In this document: one piece after another, positions 34,462 through 48,000 of the stretch
How positions within the stretch are numbered: position 1 is the first letter of the stretch
How the letters are laid out: each line of letters begins with the position of its first letter
Source: Hydrangea macrophylla
Taxonomy: Eukaryota; Streptophyta; Magnoliopsida; Cornales; Hydrangeaceae
NCBI GenBank assembly: GCA_033977485.1
Contig: CM066997.1
Location: 81,128,634-81,192,633, forward strand
Direction of reading: 5' to 3'
Length of the DNA: 64,000 nucleotides
Made by a program: the position numbers and the translations under genes
The notes under the pieces: model-generated
What the model saw: only the letters and a program-made list of their open reading frames with translations
The model's database searches: none
What the model was told of the DNA's origin: nothing

Positions 34462-35508
34462 ATGGAATCCCACTACATTTCAGACCCTTTTGGAGGACGA
34501 CTAATTTTTCCCGACCGTGTAGTACCAGCAAACCCGGACATATACCATCGCCAAATTCAAGAACTAGCTAAAGATGGAGGAAAAAGGAATTTATGGGTGG
34601 AAATGAATAAAAGTAATGTGTATAACTACGATACCCTGCGCCTAGAATCAATCTATGAAGCCGAAATCGTCCAGAAGGTTCAGGATGAAATGGTTGCACT
34701 ACTTAAGAACCCTGAGGACTACGAAAGGATGCACGATAGTGCTTACCAAATGTCCCCACCGCCCTCTGCACTCCTCCAACAACCCCCACCATTCCAAGGA
34801 GTGCCTATGCACAAAACACAATCCCGAGAACCCGGTCAGTATGTCAATGACGACTTTGGAGGACATATGATCTACCCGGATGGCATTGAACCAGCTGATC
34901 CAGAAGGATTCCTGGAAAATGTGCAACTGAGAGCCCGTCAACGACTCCGAGGAGGACTTAGAGTCCAACGACATGTATATAACATCTCCGACCCTCACCG
35001 GCTTCAAGCTGAAGCCATCCATACTGCATACACCCAGGAGTTAATGCATGGAGAAATAAGGAGACTAGCAATGAAGGACTCAGTTTTCCAGCCACTAGTA
35101 AACCAGATACTACAGGAGCCCTCCATTTACCCAGAAGACCGCCTGGTTGAGCCTCCTAATGAGAATGCCCCTGTAGGTGAGGCACCCCCAATGGAAGAAC
35201 CTGCTAATGCAGAAATGTCGGACGATGAACCAGATGCATATCTAGAAGTAGAGGATGAGGAAGAGGATGACGAGCAGGATGATCCAGAAGAGGAAAACCC
35301 AGAGGAAGAACCCGAACAGGAAGCACCACATCAACCTATGGAGGTTCACCCTATAATAGAAGAACCTATGGATAATGAGGATAATGAAGAAGATGAAGGC
35401 GATATTGAAATCGAAGATTGGGATTTGGGTGAACCCATTATGGACGAAGATGGGCCTAGCGACTCTGACATGGGAGAGATCACATCCGAGTCGGATATGG
35501 ATGATTAG
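34462..35508 (+). CDS. Pre-gag ORF 2, duplicated-domain acidic protein (copy 2)
   Basis: 348 codons. Both internal domain repeats and the acidic tail are intact. The five replacements against copy 1 fall in the proline-rich linker (two) and the acidic tail (three). None falls in the two repeated domains. That pattern hints at constraint on the repeats, but the counts are too small to prove it. Confidence 0.65.
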   Translation: MESHYISDPFGGRLIFPDRVVPANPDIYHRQIQELAKDGGKRNLWVEMNKSNVYNYDTLRLESIYEAEIVQKVQDEMVALLKNPEDYERMHDSAYQMSPPPSALLQQPPPFQGVPMHKTQSREPGQYVNDDFGGHMIYPDGIEPADPEGFLENVQLRARQRLRGGLRVQRHVYNISDPHRLQAEAIHTAYTQELMHGEIRRLAMKDSVFQPLVNQILQEPSIYPEDRLVEPPNENAPVGEAPPMEEPANAEMSDDEPDAYLEVEDEEEDDEQDDPEEENPEEEPEQEAPHQPMEVHPIIEEPMDNEDNEEDEGDIEIEDWDLGEPIMDEDGPSDSDMGEITSESDMDD

Positions 35509-35816
35509 ATCAGGATAATCTGTTGTTATGTGATTAGTAGTTTAATTGTATCTAAGTTATCTTGGGCCAGTGACCCATCTTGTTGTATGAATGCATGCGA
35601 TAGGGTAATATCCGCATTTTGTAACCATGTATTCTCGGCTAGTTTAATCTTGTAATCACCGTTTTTATTATTAAATGAAAGTGGATGTTTTAGTACTATA
35701 CTTGCCTCTATGATTGTTTGGTTTGTTTGATTGATTATATATGCATTAGTAGATATCTAGATGTATCCTGTATTCGAGCCCTAAGTAGAATACTTCTGTA
35801 GGTAACCAGATACGCA

Positions 35817-38800
35817 ATGGCAGAACGACCAAGGAGAAATCGACGCCTAGGACTTCCAAACCCGGCCGAAGGAGCACCAGAACCAATTCCTGCTGGAATG
35901 GATCCCACTGGAATCTTTGGAGCATTCTTACAACGCTTGGAACACATTGGAAATAATCACGGTCCAACCAACAATGCTAACGTCACTCCCATAGCTCCAC
36001 CCAGACCACAAGAGGATCGTACGGTGGAACGATTCCGGGCAATGCGGCCAGACAAGTTTAACGGGATGACTGAGCCATGGGAAGCGGAACAGTGGCTTCG
36101 TGGATTGGATATCATCTTCGACACACTGGGATGTTCTAAAATCGAGAAACGCCGACTGGCTACATATCAACTGACGTATGCTGCAGCAGACTGGTGGGAA
36201 TCTGAGAAAGCAACCCTGGGAGGAGCTGCACAGAGAATGTCTTGGACGACATTCAAAGAACTGTTCCTGGAAAACTACTTCCCCCAAACAGAAAGGAACA
36301 AGAAGGAAAAGGAATTTATTGACTTGGTGCAAGGAAACCACACTGTACGGGAATACACAGTGCAATTTGAACGTCTCTCTCGTTTTGCACACCACATGAT
36401 CGATACCCCGGAGAAGAAGAACCGAAAGTATCACCTGGGACTTTCCCTACCTCTACAGAAGCTGACCTATGGCCACCTAAATCAGACTTTCAAAGCTTTA
36501 GTAGGGATGGCTCATGGCTTCGAGGAGATCACCGGTCGTGAACAAAGGCGTTTCATAGCTCGACCACCCCCTCCAAGATTTAATCAGGGACCGCGACAAG
36601 CCCCAGCTCGCAATCAAGGATTTAAGAGAAGCTGGAATGGTGAGAAGAAGCCGCAGACAGCCCCGTTCCGTAACAAACCGACTGTACCATTTAAGCCGAC
36701 TCCGCCCCAAGGACAATCAGGAACCACCAATAACCCTGGAGTCTGTTTCAACTGTGGATTTCCCAGACATCTGTCCAAGGACTGTCGTGCCCCGAGGAAG
36801 AACAGTCGCTCTGACGTAGTCTGTTTCAACTGCAACAAGAAGGGACATCTGTCCAAGGACTGCAAAGCACCTCGAGGTGGTTACTATGGAACATCAACTC
36901 AAGGACAGGCTCGCCTCAATGCTATTATTCCAGAGGAAGCAGGATTTGACGAGGAGGAGCAAGAGAATATGGAAGGTACTCTAACCCTCTTTAACAGTCA
37001 AGTGAAAGCTTTGTTCGATACTGGTGCATCAAATTCTTTTATTGCAATTAGAATTGTGCAACGCTTAGGCCTAGTGCCCCAAACGATGGATATAGCTTTG
37101 AATGCTACGTCACCTCTAGGGAAGAGCGTTAAGTTGGACAAGGTATGCAAGGACTGCCCTCTAAACTTGAAAGATCAGAATCTCCCCGCTGATTTGATAG
37201 TTTTGTCGATGAAGGAATTTGACGTGATCCTAGGAATCGATTGGCTCGCGAAATACCATGCCAAACTAGATTGTGCTAGTAAATCCATATTCTTTTCAGT
37301 ACCTGATGGTGAACCGTTTGATTTCAAGTGCAATCCCTCGTGTGACGTTTTCCTCACCAACTGCCTAGCTACCCTTGGAACCACGAGTGATGAGGTTCCT
37401 GTTGACCAAATTTCAGTCGTTCGAGATTTTGAAGATATTTTCCAGGAAGTTAAAGGATTGCCACCCAAGAGAGACATCGATTTCTGTATCGAGTTAATGC
37501 CTGGAACCTCCCCGATATCAAAGACACCTTACCGAATGGCCCCAATGGAGATGCAAGAACTAAAGACGCAAGTGCAAGAACTCCAGGACCTCGGATTTGT
37601 TCGTCCAAGCACTTCACCGTGGGGAGCACCGGTGCTGTTCGTCAAGAAGAAGGATGGAACACTTCGACTCTGTATCGACTACAGGGAATTGAACAAGGTC
37701 ACAATCAAGAATCGGTATCCACTACCGAGGATTGACGATCTATTCGATCAGCTACAAGGAGCTACCACATTTTCGAAGATAGATCTACGATCCGGATACC
37801 ACCAATTGCTCGTTCGACCCGAGGATGTACCCAAGACGGCTTTCAGAACCAGGTATGGACATTATGAATTCCTGGTTATGCCGTTCGGATTGACCAATGC
37901 CCCAGCAGTGTTCATGGATTTAATGAATCGAGTTTTCAGACCTTACCTGGATCAGTTCATAATTGTATTCATAGACGATATCCTCATCTACTCTAAGACA
38001 GAGGCAGAACACGAAGGACATGTGAAGATAGCACTTCAGACTCTACGAGACAACCACTTGTATGCGAAGTACAACAAGTGCGAGTTCTGGCTAAGGGAAG
38101 TCAAATTTCTAGGACATGTTGTCTCAACAGAAGGAATATCGGTGGATTCATCGAAGATTGAAGCGGTTTTAGATTGGAATCGACCGACCACGGCAACAGA
38201 AGTCAGAAGTTTTCTCGGTCTAGCTGGATATTACCGAAGATTCGTGGAAGGATTCTCGAAAATCGCAGCCCCTCTTACTGGATTAACGAGAAAGGACTCG
38301 AAGTACGAATGGAGCGACAAGCATGAATGCGCATTCGAAGAATTGAAGAAAAGACTAACTACGGCACCAGTGCTTGCAATACCAAAGAGCGGTGAACAAT
38401 TTACCATTTACAGCGATGCATCACATCAAGGACTTGGATGTGTGCTTATGCAGGACAGAAGAGTGATAGCGTATGGATCACGACAATTGAAACCTCACGA
38501 GCTTAACTATCCTACGCACGATCTGGAATTAGCCGCAATCGTCTTTGCACTCAAAATTTGGAGACACTACCTCTACGGAGAGAAGTTTGATCTATTTTCA
38601 TATCACAAGAGCCTGAAATACCTGTTCTCTCAAAAGGAGTTGAACATGAGACAGCGAAGATGGATGGAATTGTTAAAAGATTACGATTTCACGCTGCAAT
38701 ACCACCCTGGCAAAGCAAATGTTGTTGCTGACGCATTGAGCCGGAAACCCCGAAAACTCATCGTATCTTCTCTCATGGTCAGGGAATGGAAAGTGTTGGA

Positions 38801-40313
38801 GACACTAACAGGGTTTGATTTTCAGACTTCCGAATCAAGTGAAGGACGACTCTTTGGATGTCTAGTGATACAACCAACGCTCATAAGCCGTATTCTCGAA
38901 GCTCAAGGAAAGGACGAAGGACTTCGTCAATGGTTTGAAAAAGCATCGGCAAAGGACCCCGCCGAGTGGAATATAGGAGCAGATGGAGGATTTAGATGTC
39001 GCAATCGACTCTGTGTGCCCAATGAGGACAATTTGAGGAAAGATATATTAGGCGAAGCACACAAGTCAAGGATGACAGTTCATCCCGGAGGAACAAAAAT
39101 GTACAAAGATTTAAAAAGGAACTTCTGGTGGGACGGAATGAAGAGAGAAGTAGCAGATTATGTGTCTAAATGCATGACCTGCAAGCAAGTCAAGGCAGAA
39201 CATCAGAAACCAGGAGGATTGTTACAACCACTACCAGTTCCCGGATGGAAATGGGAGCACATAACGATGGATTTCGTTGTCGGAATGCCAAGGTCAAGGC
39301 AGAATCATGACGCCATTTGGGTGATTGTGGATCGACTCACCAAATCGGCTCACTTTATCGCTTATAGCATGACTTACCCGGTTGAGAAATTGAGCAGAAT
39401 GTATATACAACAAGTTGTTCGACTACATGGAGTACCCGTGTCAATTGTGTCAGATCGTGATTCACGTTTTACGTCTGGGTTTTGGGAAAGCTTGCAGACA
39501 GCACTTGGAACTACGTTGAAGTTAAGTTCAGCATTCCACCCCCAAACGGATGGACAGACTGAGAGAGTCAATCAAGTCATGGAAGACATGCTTCGAGCTT
39601 GTGCAATAGATTTTGAAAGTTCATGGGAAGAGAACCTACCGTTGATAGAGTTTGCTTATAACAACAGCTACCATACGAGTATAGAAATGGCACCATTTGA
39701 AGCTTTATATGGAAGACCGTGCCGATCACCCTTATGTTGGGTAGAAGTTGGAGATGACAAGCTGCTAGGACCAGAGATGATTCGAGAGACGAACGAAAAG
39801 ATCAATGTCGTCAAAGAGAAGATGAAAGCAGCTCAGAGCCGACAGAAAAGTTATGCGGATAAACATCAAAAGGACTTGGAATTCAGCGTCGGGGACCACG
39901 TATTCCTAAAAGTGTCACCTGTGCGAGGAGTTGTCAGATTTGGACAGAAGAGAGGAAAGCTTTCACCCCGTTACATTGGACCATTCGAGATTCTGGAACG
40001 CGTGGGAAAAGTTGCTTACAGACTTGCACAGCCGCCCAAGATGTCAGGAGTGCATAATGTGTTTCACATCAGCATGTTAAGGAAAGTCGTGCACGATCCG
40101 TCTCATGAGATCAACTTCACGGATATCGAGGTAAACGACAACGTGACTTTTAATGAAGGACCGGTAAAGATCATGGAACAAGGAACTAAGAAGTTGAGGA
40201 CTAAAGAGATTCCACTAGTGAAAGTCCAGTGGAAACACCATGATGAGAGTGAAGCTTCTTGGGAGTTAGAATCTGAGATACGTGAGAAGTTCCCCTATCT
40301 TTTCGATGTGTAG
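35817..40313 (+). CDS. gag-pol: Chromovirus Gag-Pol polyprotein (copy 2), RNase H active site altered
   Basis: 1498 codons, open throughout, same domain order as copy 1. Five residues differ: Y732H in RT, D929Y in RNase H, W976R, R1351Q and L1405Q. D929 is the third acidic residue of the RNase H active site (the SDHKSL motif, read here as SYHKSL, codon 38601-38603). Its loss should abolish RNA-strand removal, so this copy is probably inactive unless complemented. At 976 and 1351 I cannot tell from the window alone which state is ancestral. At 1405 the related fragment at 60711-60896 has leucine, like copy 1. Confidence 0.95.
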   Translation: MAERPRRNRRLGLPNPAEGAPEPIPAGMDPTGIFGAFLQRLEHIGNNHGPTNNANVTPIAPPRPQEDRTVERFRAMRPDKFNGMTEPWEAEQWLRGLDIIFDTLGCSKIEKRRLATYQLTYAAADWWESEKATLGGAAQRMSWTTFKELFLENYFPQTERNKKEKEFIDLVQGNHTVREYTVQFERLSRFAHHMIDTPEKKNRKYHLGLSLPLQKLTYGHLNQTFKALVGMAHGFEEITGREQRRFIARPPPPRFNQGPRQAPARNQGFKRSWNGEKKPQTAPFRNKPTVPFKPTPPQGQSGTTNNPGVCFNCGFPRHLSKDCRAPRKNSRSDVVCFNCNKKGHLSKDCKAPRGGYYGTSTQGQARLNAIIPEEAGFDEEEQENMEGTLTLFNSQVKALFDTGASNSFIAIRIVQRLGLVPQTMDIALNATSPLGKSVKLDKVCKDCPLNLKDQNLPADLIVLSMKEFDVILGIDWLAKYHAKLDCASKSIFFSVPDGEPFDFKCNPSCDVFLTNCLATLGTTSDEVPVDQISVVRDFEDIFQEVKGLPPKRDIDFCIELMPGTSPISKTPYRMAPMEMQELKTQVQELQDLGFVRPSTSPWGAPVLFVKKKDGTLRLCIDYRELNKVTIKNRYPLPRIDDLFDQLQGATTFSKIDLRSGYHQLLVRPEDVPKTAFRTRYGHYEFLVMPFGLTNAPAVFMDLMNRVFRPYLDQFIIVFIDDILIYSKTEAEHEGHVKIALQTLRDNHLYAKYNKCEFWLREVKFLGHVVSTEGISVDSSKIEAVLDWNRPTTATEVRSFLGLAGYYRRFVEGFSKIAAPLTGLTRKDSKYEWSDKHECAFEELKKRLTTAPVLAIPKSGEQFTIYSDASHQGLGCVLMQDRRVIAYGSRQLKPHELNYPTHDLELAAIVFALKIWRHYLYGEKFDLFSYHKSLKYLFSQKELNMRQRRWMELLKDYDFTLQYHPGKANVVADALSRKPRKLIVSSLMVREWKVLETLTGFDFQTSESSEGRLFGCLVIQPTLISRILEAQGKDEGLRQWFEKASAKDPAEWNIGADGGFRCRNRLCVPNEDNLRKDILGEAHKSRMTVHPGGTKMYKDLKRNFWWDGMKREVADYVSKCMTCKQVKAEHQKPGGLLQPLPVPGWKWEHITMDFVVGMPRSRQNHDAIWVIVDRLTKSAHFIAYSMTYPVEKLSRMYIQQVVRLHGVPVSIVSDRDSRFTSGFWESLQTALGTTLKLSSAFHPQTDGQTERVNQVMEDMLRACAIDFESSWEENLPLIEFAYNNSYHTSIEMAPFEALYGRPCRSPLCWVEVGDDKLLGPEMIRETNEKINVVKEKMKAAQSRQKSYADKHQKDLEFSVGDHVFLKVSPVRGVVRFGQKRGKLSPRYIGPFEILERVGKVAYRLAQPPKMSGVHNVFHISMLRKVVHDPSHEINFTDIEVNDNVTFNEGPVKIMEQGTKKLRTKEIPLVKVQWKHHDESEASWELESEIREKFPYLFDV

Positions 40314-40359
40314 CTAGCTCTGATTCCGGGGACGGAATCTTGAAATAGAAGGTGGATGA

Positions 40360-43300
40360 TGTAATACCCGTAAAATTCTGGTGATAATAAGAAGGGACCC
40401 GTATTTTGTTCGTATTAAATCCCAGTGTTTTAGGTCCTTAAATTTCCAGAGACCCGGATAAATACGTGTACGCATTTAATTTTTTTTTTTTATCCCAGAG
40501 ACCCGTACATATGTAAGTGCGTATTGATTTTATTACTTAGATCGTAAATTATAACCTCGGACTGACTCGGCACGTAAATCCGTAATATCTGTATCGAAAT
40601 TAGACTGTGTAACACGTATTCCTAAGTGACGGCAAACCTACACATAAATGGAAATAGGAATCATTACCTAAATTGGTAAATGTACCAACCTAGCCTATAT
40701 TTACCTAATGGGTAAAAGCACTACCCAAACCCACCTCCCTAACCCGCCGGATAAACCACCTCCCCACCTAAAACGCCGGCCACACACCCTCCCCGAGATG
40801 CCATTCACATCTCACTCCTCTCAATCACCCTCAACCCTGTCCAAACAGAGATCAAATCTGTGTATATGTGTATAATATGTATGTATAGGTGTTGTATTAT
40901 ATATCAGGAGCATTGTTAGTTTAGAGGGAGTACCGAGAGTTGAGAGAACTACACACACACCCTCACTTTCCTCTCTGCCTCACCACCCTCTATACACACA
41001 CATTCACCCACACACGAGCTGGGAGAAGAGAACAGACGCAGAGAAGACGGAAGAAGAGCTCGCCGGAGACGGAAAGACGAAGAAGAGGACCCGAAGCTTC
41101 TATAGGTAAATCCCACCCCCTCTGTCTCATTCTACATATCTTAAGAGCACCCCACACACGCAGAGACTCCCCTGATCAAATCAAACAGAGCCTAAGGCTC
41201 CAAATAAGCCCCGGTAGCCATAAAAACTCCCTCGCCGGAGCTCCATATATAAAACTCAACCAAACGACCTCAAACTTAGATCAAATTGACCCTCATGATC
41301 CCCACACACACTCCCCTTAGAGCAGCTTCTGATTTGGGAGAAGTTTAGTGGACCATGCAGTCCATTATTCCCGAAAAACCCGAAAAGAATAATCGATTCA
41401 TAGGACCATAAAACGGATGAGCCATGAACCCAGCTCACACTATATTGTAGAGAGAGCCAAACCGGTCCTAATGGCGTCGGTCTCATCAATTTTCGTGAAG
41501 GTATGAGAGAGATATGAGCGTTTGAAGTTTTCCGGCGGTTTCGGGCGTCGCCGGCGGCGAACTGGGCTCGCCGGAGAAGACGTGACCCGTATAGGGTGCG
41601 GGTTATATCGTTTACCCAAATGGGTCGGGTCACGGGTCATGGGCATGGGTTAGTCTGTGTGTGTGTGTGTATGGATATTTGGGTTCGGGTTATAACAAGA
41701 CATAGATAGCGGGTCGGATTTTTTAAGTTGGGTTGTCCTTAGTGTGTTAATGGGCGACCCGTGGGTACGGATTCGGACCTGGGTTGACCCGCGGGTTTCT
41801 ACTGATAATTACAATTAGTTTATTTTATATTCTTTATTATTCTGTTAATCTTTCATTAACCTATTTTATATTATTAAGTATTCTGTTAATCCAAATTTAT
41901 GTTTTAAAATACTGTTTTAGTAATTATTAATATATATTAACTAAGGTTAGTATATATTAAATCAAGATTAGTATATAAATATATTATTTATAATATAATT
42001 GGTATTAATAAATATATATAAATAATTATAAATGATTTTTAAATTAGTTTAAATATCTAAAATAATTCCAATAATGTTATAAAGTATATTTTAATAAATT
42101 GTAACATTATTTTGGATATTATTCTTATATTATGAAAATATGGATTTATATTATATGCTATACTTATTATTTATTAGTTTAAATAAATGATAAAGTAAAT
42201 ATTTTAAATTTAAAATAATTAGGTAATAAATACCTAATGACCATTTTCAAGTATAGGAAAATTATATTAAAATTTTCCTAAGGTCTAGTACCTCTATATT
42301 GTAAATTATTATTTACAAAACCCTAGATTTAATATTTTAATAATTATTATTTACTTATAAAATATCCGTTTGGTTGTATTTTAATTAGTTAAAATACCAA
42401 ACGAGTCCCGAAAATTTCGAGAAAAATACTACTAGCCTAATTTAAGGCCTAGTATTTAATAAAAATATTTATAAGGGCCCAATATTTCCCCAAATCATAT
42501 TTTATAATTATGGGACCCCGCAGTCTATTATTAGACGATTTAAACTTCAAAAATTCGTAATAAATAAACCGTAGCTCAGAAAAATACGCGGTCAGTTCCT
42601 AGAGTCTTAGAATATTGTCTAGAATATTCCCTTAAAGTTTGGTGACCTTTTAACACGGTCAAAAATACAGCTTATCTTTAGGGCCCAAACTGGTATAGAA
42701 AACCCAGCCTTTTATGCGACGGACTTCTATTTGAGTCTAGTCAACGGCGTTGGACTCAGAATAATGTCCAGATCATCATGTTGAGCTTTAGGACCCACCC
42801 GGCACAATTACCATTATGCCACTGATTTTAGTAGACTTATTAATCAATGTTCTATGTAATCTTAATGCTTTGTAGGAACCGCTACGCTTGTTTTTACGCA
42901 CCCGCATCGAGGTGAGTCGTCCTAACTCACTTGGTATATTATAGAAGTATTCTTCGATCGTATATGTATGCATAGTGCGTCCTGTGTGGACGATACTGAT
43001 GAATATTAGTATTGTAAATGTTGAGATTCATATTTATATGATGAACGCATGTTAGTCAACTATACTCGCATGTTAGTTAGATATTCGTTAACATCCTTGC
43101 TTATCATGATCTCATGTTTATACTGCCACATGAACATTCATATGAACATAGTCGAGTCATGATGTCAATGTTGACGTCTGCATGGTTAGTCACGGGGATT
43201 AACCCAGTCATATTGTTATACACATTGTGTGGACTGCAGTGGTCCGAGTGGTACCGTCAAGTAAATGGGAACAACGATGAAACTGCTATAGGGCCCTGCT

Positions 43301-44297
43301 AGGCGACGATAGCCAGAGTTTCCATTGAAATCATTGAAGTTATGCATAGATTGATGATTGATACGCTATAGGGCCCTGTTAGGCGACGATAGCAAAGTAT
43401 CCATCAGAATACAATAGTTACCTTTCAAATGCTATAAGGCCCTGCTAGGCGACGATAGCGCTGTAACTATTCTATTCTCTCGGCAAGGTCACGAGGACCT
43501 AAGAGTCCAATGATTACACTCTTTTAAAACCAAAACTGCTATAGGGCCCTGCTAGGCGACGATAGCAACGCAATCATTCTACTCTGAGCTAACGGCGTTA
43601 CACTGGTAATGTAACAAGTCACATGAGTCGGTTGTGGTGTTCACGGTCGAGTTAAAGTCGAATATATCGATAATGCATTTTGTCATCATTATACATGTCA
43701 TATGCTCATAAATGTTGTTTCAAGATATGTTGTACTTGTATATCCTTATCTGTATTAGGAGTGATCGGTTAAGACGTTCTCACTTAGCTTCAAAAGCTAA
43801 CGGCTCCTTCCCTGCCCTGGACTTTTTACGTCTAGGTTATGATGAGGAGAACTATCAAGGTAACGATGAAGACGAATATCACTATCCTCAGAATGGGAAT
43901 TATCAGGAAGGTGATCCTGAGGCAGACTATCAGGAAGAGCCTGATAACGAAGGTTATGGGTTTGACAATTAGAAAGAAGACCCTGGCCTATTTCCGCATT
44001 AAGACTTCTATTAAGTTTTAATTATCTTTTGGTTGATGTAATGTTTAAGTGGCATAAATCGCCCAAATTTATCTTTTGTGGTTTTCATTTGGAACTGCTG
44101 TAATAGCTTAAGTAGCAAACACTCTAAGTTCCCCCATGAATACCATTAGACGCTTTTGCAAATCTCTTACTCTGATCTATATACATTTTGTTAGTATGTT
44201 GCACGGACAGGTCAGTTTTATGTAACTCGTCATTCCCTACGGGTCCAGAAAGGAAATTTTAAATTTTCCCTATTTTTGGCTACTCCGGGGCGTGACA
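40360..44297 (+). repeat. Chromovirus LTR 3 (terminal 3' LTR)
   Basis: 3938 bp. It differs from LTR 2 by two dinucleotide expansions (a CA run near 41304 and a GT run near 41656) and scattered substitutions. It is followed immediately by the right target duplication GGATC and host sequence. Its small LTR ORF ends differently from LTR 1 and LTR 2. Confidence 0.95.
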
Positions 44298-44302
44298 GGA
44301 TC

Positions 44303-45038
44303 TCCTAAAAGGTAAATACCATGTTAAGGGACTAATGAATATCCTTTACACTTAAATTAGCTAATTAAGGATTTAATCCTCACTAACTAAAAGAATAAAG
44401 TTACTTCAGCAATTGAACTAGCATGAACATGGAGCATTTACATGTGAATACATTTCTAGCAGTAGATGGATTTTAACATGAAACCGTTATAGCACCAACA
44501 CACATTACACTAGTTTCTTGATGATCATACAGCATAATATCCAAATTTCGGACATGAGAAGTGTATTTACAAAGAGGCATTACAAATAGCAACATTAACA
44601 TCGATTATATGTCATGGATAAATCACAGCCTTCATATAAATATGCAACAATTTAACTACAACCACCACCCAAGAACAAAGATGGATCAGATATTAATTAG
44701 GAACTGAAATAAAAACAAATTCCAGATCTAAGGAAATCTGAACAGCATTTATACCTTCTAGATGAGGTCTTTGCCTTCACCGCGAATGGCTTGATTAGTG
44801 TAAACTATATAGCTAAGCTATCTGAAGAACATGTATAGTAAATGTCTCTTCCACCCTCACCAGGAAAGCATCCATTACCAGATAACAATAGCACCATTTA
44901 AATATTATGAACATTATCTATGTAACTTTATCACAAGAGAAATAAGTCAATCACACTTGGAAGCAAACTAGAACATCTTCGTCATCATCATCTCTCTCTC
45001 CCTCCCTCTCTCTCTCACACATACTTTTCGTCGTCATC
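44303..45038 (-). other. 3' flank and probable 3' UTR of the ATI gene
   Basis: Lies between the chromovirus and the ATI stop codon. A CT-rich microsatellite (about 44988-45017) sits just after the stop codon on the transcribed strand. No other ORF. The polyadenylation site is not clear. Confidence 0.5.
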
Positions 45039-48000
45039 TTAATGCTCAGTTGTCGAGCTGCCCCTGATAAAAGACCGTCGGTTGCCACCAATAATTACGT
45101 CCTTGAATCGAGATATGGGAACCAGTATCCTGCCCATTTTCTGTAAATTATATTTAGGAAATGAAAATGTCAAACAATCTTTGAACAGGGGTGGAAGAGA
45201 ATCAGGGGCAAAAGATAAAAAAGAGAGATGCCAACAAACCAAATACCGGAGCGATCATCCCGATTAGTCAATATCAAAGATACTCTACTAATAATCAAAG
45301 TGAAAGAAGTTCTAAAAGAACACATAATGAACACAAAAGTAGAAGATGATAATCCCAAAGCTTTCCTGTAACTCTGCCAGGATCCAAAAATAAGATAATT
45401 ACTGTAGTTAATTCAACTTTTCCTATACGTAATTATGCAGAATCGAACAAAAATGAACATTGTCAAAAGGAAGGAAGCTTTCAAGAAAAAATAAAAGATA
45501 ATGCAAAAGCCGTTATTTGTGAAATTTGAAATCTACTTTACACCGTTATTTCATGTGGCTAACATTTCTTCAGTTTTGAAACATTGAAGTTCCTTTTATC
45601 CTTGTGCCGAAAAAATGTACAAATTTATCATGGCTTGGATTTTACCTAGACATGGCATACCAAAATTTAAATTCACTTTTCATCATAGAAAAATTAAGGC
45701 CTGTTAAGGAGAAGAAGATCAAGTCTCAAATGGTTCCAAAATACATTTCAGTTTTCCCATACCTTATGTGCCAGATTTTTCAGAGACGTAAAATGTCCAT
45801 TATAGTAGGCAACAGCCAATAGCACAGCGGCTTAATCCAGTTAGTTATGGCTTCGAAGGCAAAAAAACAATTTGCACCTTGACAAACCATAAAAATCAAA
45901 CTTTCGAACTTTCAAATCAGCATATATACATCTACAGTTAAAGATTCCCTATATTCACTATTTGGGAGCCCTGCGTTCGTATTGTGGACCAGATAAGACA
46001 AACTGAGAACTCCAATTCCACCATATTCCTCTCCTATGTAGCACGGATACGGACACCATATGACACGGAGATGGCAAAACGGCAAATCCCAAAAATATAG
46101 GATACGGAGACAGCTAGGATACATCGAATAAAAAAATATTTTTTGAATACAATTTAATTTTAAGTAAAAAAAATTATTCGAAGGGAGGATTAAACATCAA
46201 CATTACATTACATATCCATCCAAAAAAAAAATTCAATTTGTAACCTACTTTAAAAATCCCTAAACTCAAAACCCTTGTAATAACTAACAAAGAAAGAGTA
46301 TAGACGAAACAAGATTTAAAAAGAAAGAGTATATGAGCAGGGGCGGAACCATTAAGAGACCGGGGGGGGCCACGGCCCCGGCAAAAATATTAAAAGTTTT
46401 GAGGGTCTATATAGAATTTTGAAAATTTGAAAAAATTTTACATTGTGGCCCCCCCAAATTTGCGACTTTACATGTGGAGGTTCTTAACACATATTGTCCA
46501 CTTGACTTTTATTATGTTGAAATGGTGATGAGTTAGGAATCACATTTGGGGATAAAAAAATTTGGGAAGAATAATATTACAGGATTAATAATAATATCCA
46601 CTAGTGTAACCGTGTGACAATAAAAGTCCCTATTAATAGTGAAGGGGAAGAGTATTATCCCCTTATTCAGCTCAAGAGATAAACAATATCTAAATCTAAT
46701 TTGTCACAACTATTCGTTCGACTCTCTGTCTCACTTAAAAAAAAAAAATATGTACAAGTGACCCAAAAAAAAAAATTCGGGGGCCCCCGCATAGAACTTG
46801 GCCCCCCCTAGCACAAAACCCTAGGTCCGCCACTGTATATGAGGCTAGGGCTTTATATGATATTATGAAATACATACTTACAAATCATTTTATTTTCTCA
46901 ATATTTTGTTTGTACACCCCGCCCCCCAAAGAAACTTATTTTAAAAAGATCACCATTACTCAAAAACCCAACAAAGAAAAAAAAATTAAAAAAAAGGACC
47001 ACAAGGTCAAAAGTGTCCCAGGCTCTTCGGAAGACAGCCTGCACTGAGTGTCGGACCGCCGCACCCGTGCTTCCTAGGTCCCAAGAGTGTCCCCCAAAGA
47101 AATACTTATTTTAAAAAGATCACCATTCCTCAAAAAAAATAAAAAAAAAAATGGACCACCAGGCCAATAGTGTCCGGACGTGTCTTGCCGAGTCCTAGAA
47201 GTGTCCGACAATATGATTTAACTTAAATGAATCCAAACACTTCCATGGCCGTGTCCCAGACGACACCCCAAATGAAGTGTCCGTGCTACATAGTTCCTCT
47301 CTATGTAGCACGGACACTTCACTTTGGGGGCCGTCTCCGTATCGTGTCCGTGTCTGACACCGACTCTCGTCGGACACGCATCACCACGTGTCAGACACGC
47401 TATAAAACGTGTCTTAAATATTTTAACATCAGACACACCTTGATCACGTGTCGGTCGACATGGCCGGACACACAAGTGAATGCAGCATGGTGGCCTCTCA
47501 TTAGAAATGCGTTTTAAAACTTTGAGGCAAAATTTTAATATTGTAAAATTGGGGATAAGCAATTGGTTTATTTGAGAATTATGGAAATATGAGTGGACAT
47601 GGAACTACAAATTGTATATTTAATTGAAAGATATAATGATTTAATAGTTGTATCCTACAGTGTTTGTATCCTGTTAAATTGTTATGTTTTGTAATCATTT
47701 TATGAGTATATATTGTAAGTTGCTATTTGCCTATTTTCTATAGGTGAATATTAGAATATGTAATATAATGTGGACATTTAATCCTCTCTTCTTCTTCTTT
47801 TACTTCAAACTAAATTATATTTTTTAGAAATATTTTTTTATTCGACGTATCCTAGCCGTCTCCGTATCCTACATTTTTGGAATTTGCTGTATCGCCATCT
47901 CCGTGTCGTGTCGTCTCCATTTCACGTATCCGTATCCGTGCTACATAGGTTCCTCTCTCCTTCAAACAAAAGACAACATTTATGACCTGTTTGGGAATCC

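Larger units (their letters stand above)
19784..44297 (+). mobile_element. Compound Tekay/Del-type chromovirus: LTR-internal-LTR-internal-LTR
   Basis: Three LTRs (19784-22969, 29698-33631, 40360-44297) alternate with two internal regions (22970-29697 and 33632-40359) of exactly the same length, 6728 bp. The 5-bp duplication GGATC occurs only at the outer borders (19779-19783 and 44298-44302), so the middle LTR is shared and the 24.5 kb array behaves as one insertion. Each internal region has a tRNA-iMet PBS, two unknown ORFs, a 1498-codon gag-pol with integrase and chromodomain-like tail, and a purine-rich stretch before the next LTR. Pol order PR-RT-RH-IN and the C-terminal chromodomain place it among Ty3/gypsy chromoviruses, most like Tekay/Del. 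Unequal recombination between LTRs of sister copies is the simplest origin. Confidence 0.95.

Noticed and set aside
47218..47562. Frames of 96-114 codons in the palindromic part of the TIR transposon pair
   Set aside because: They arise from repeated GTGTCC/GGACAC text on both strands and match no transposase.
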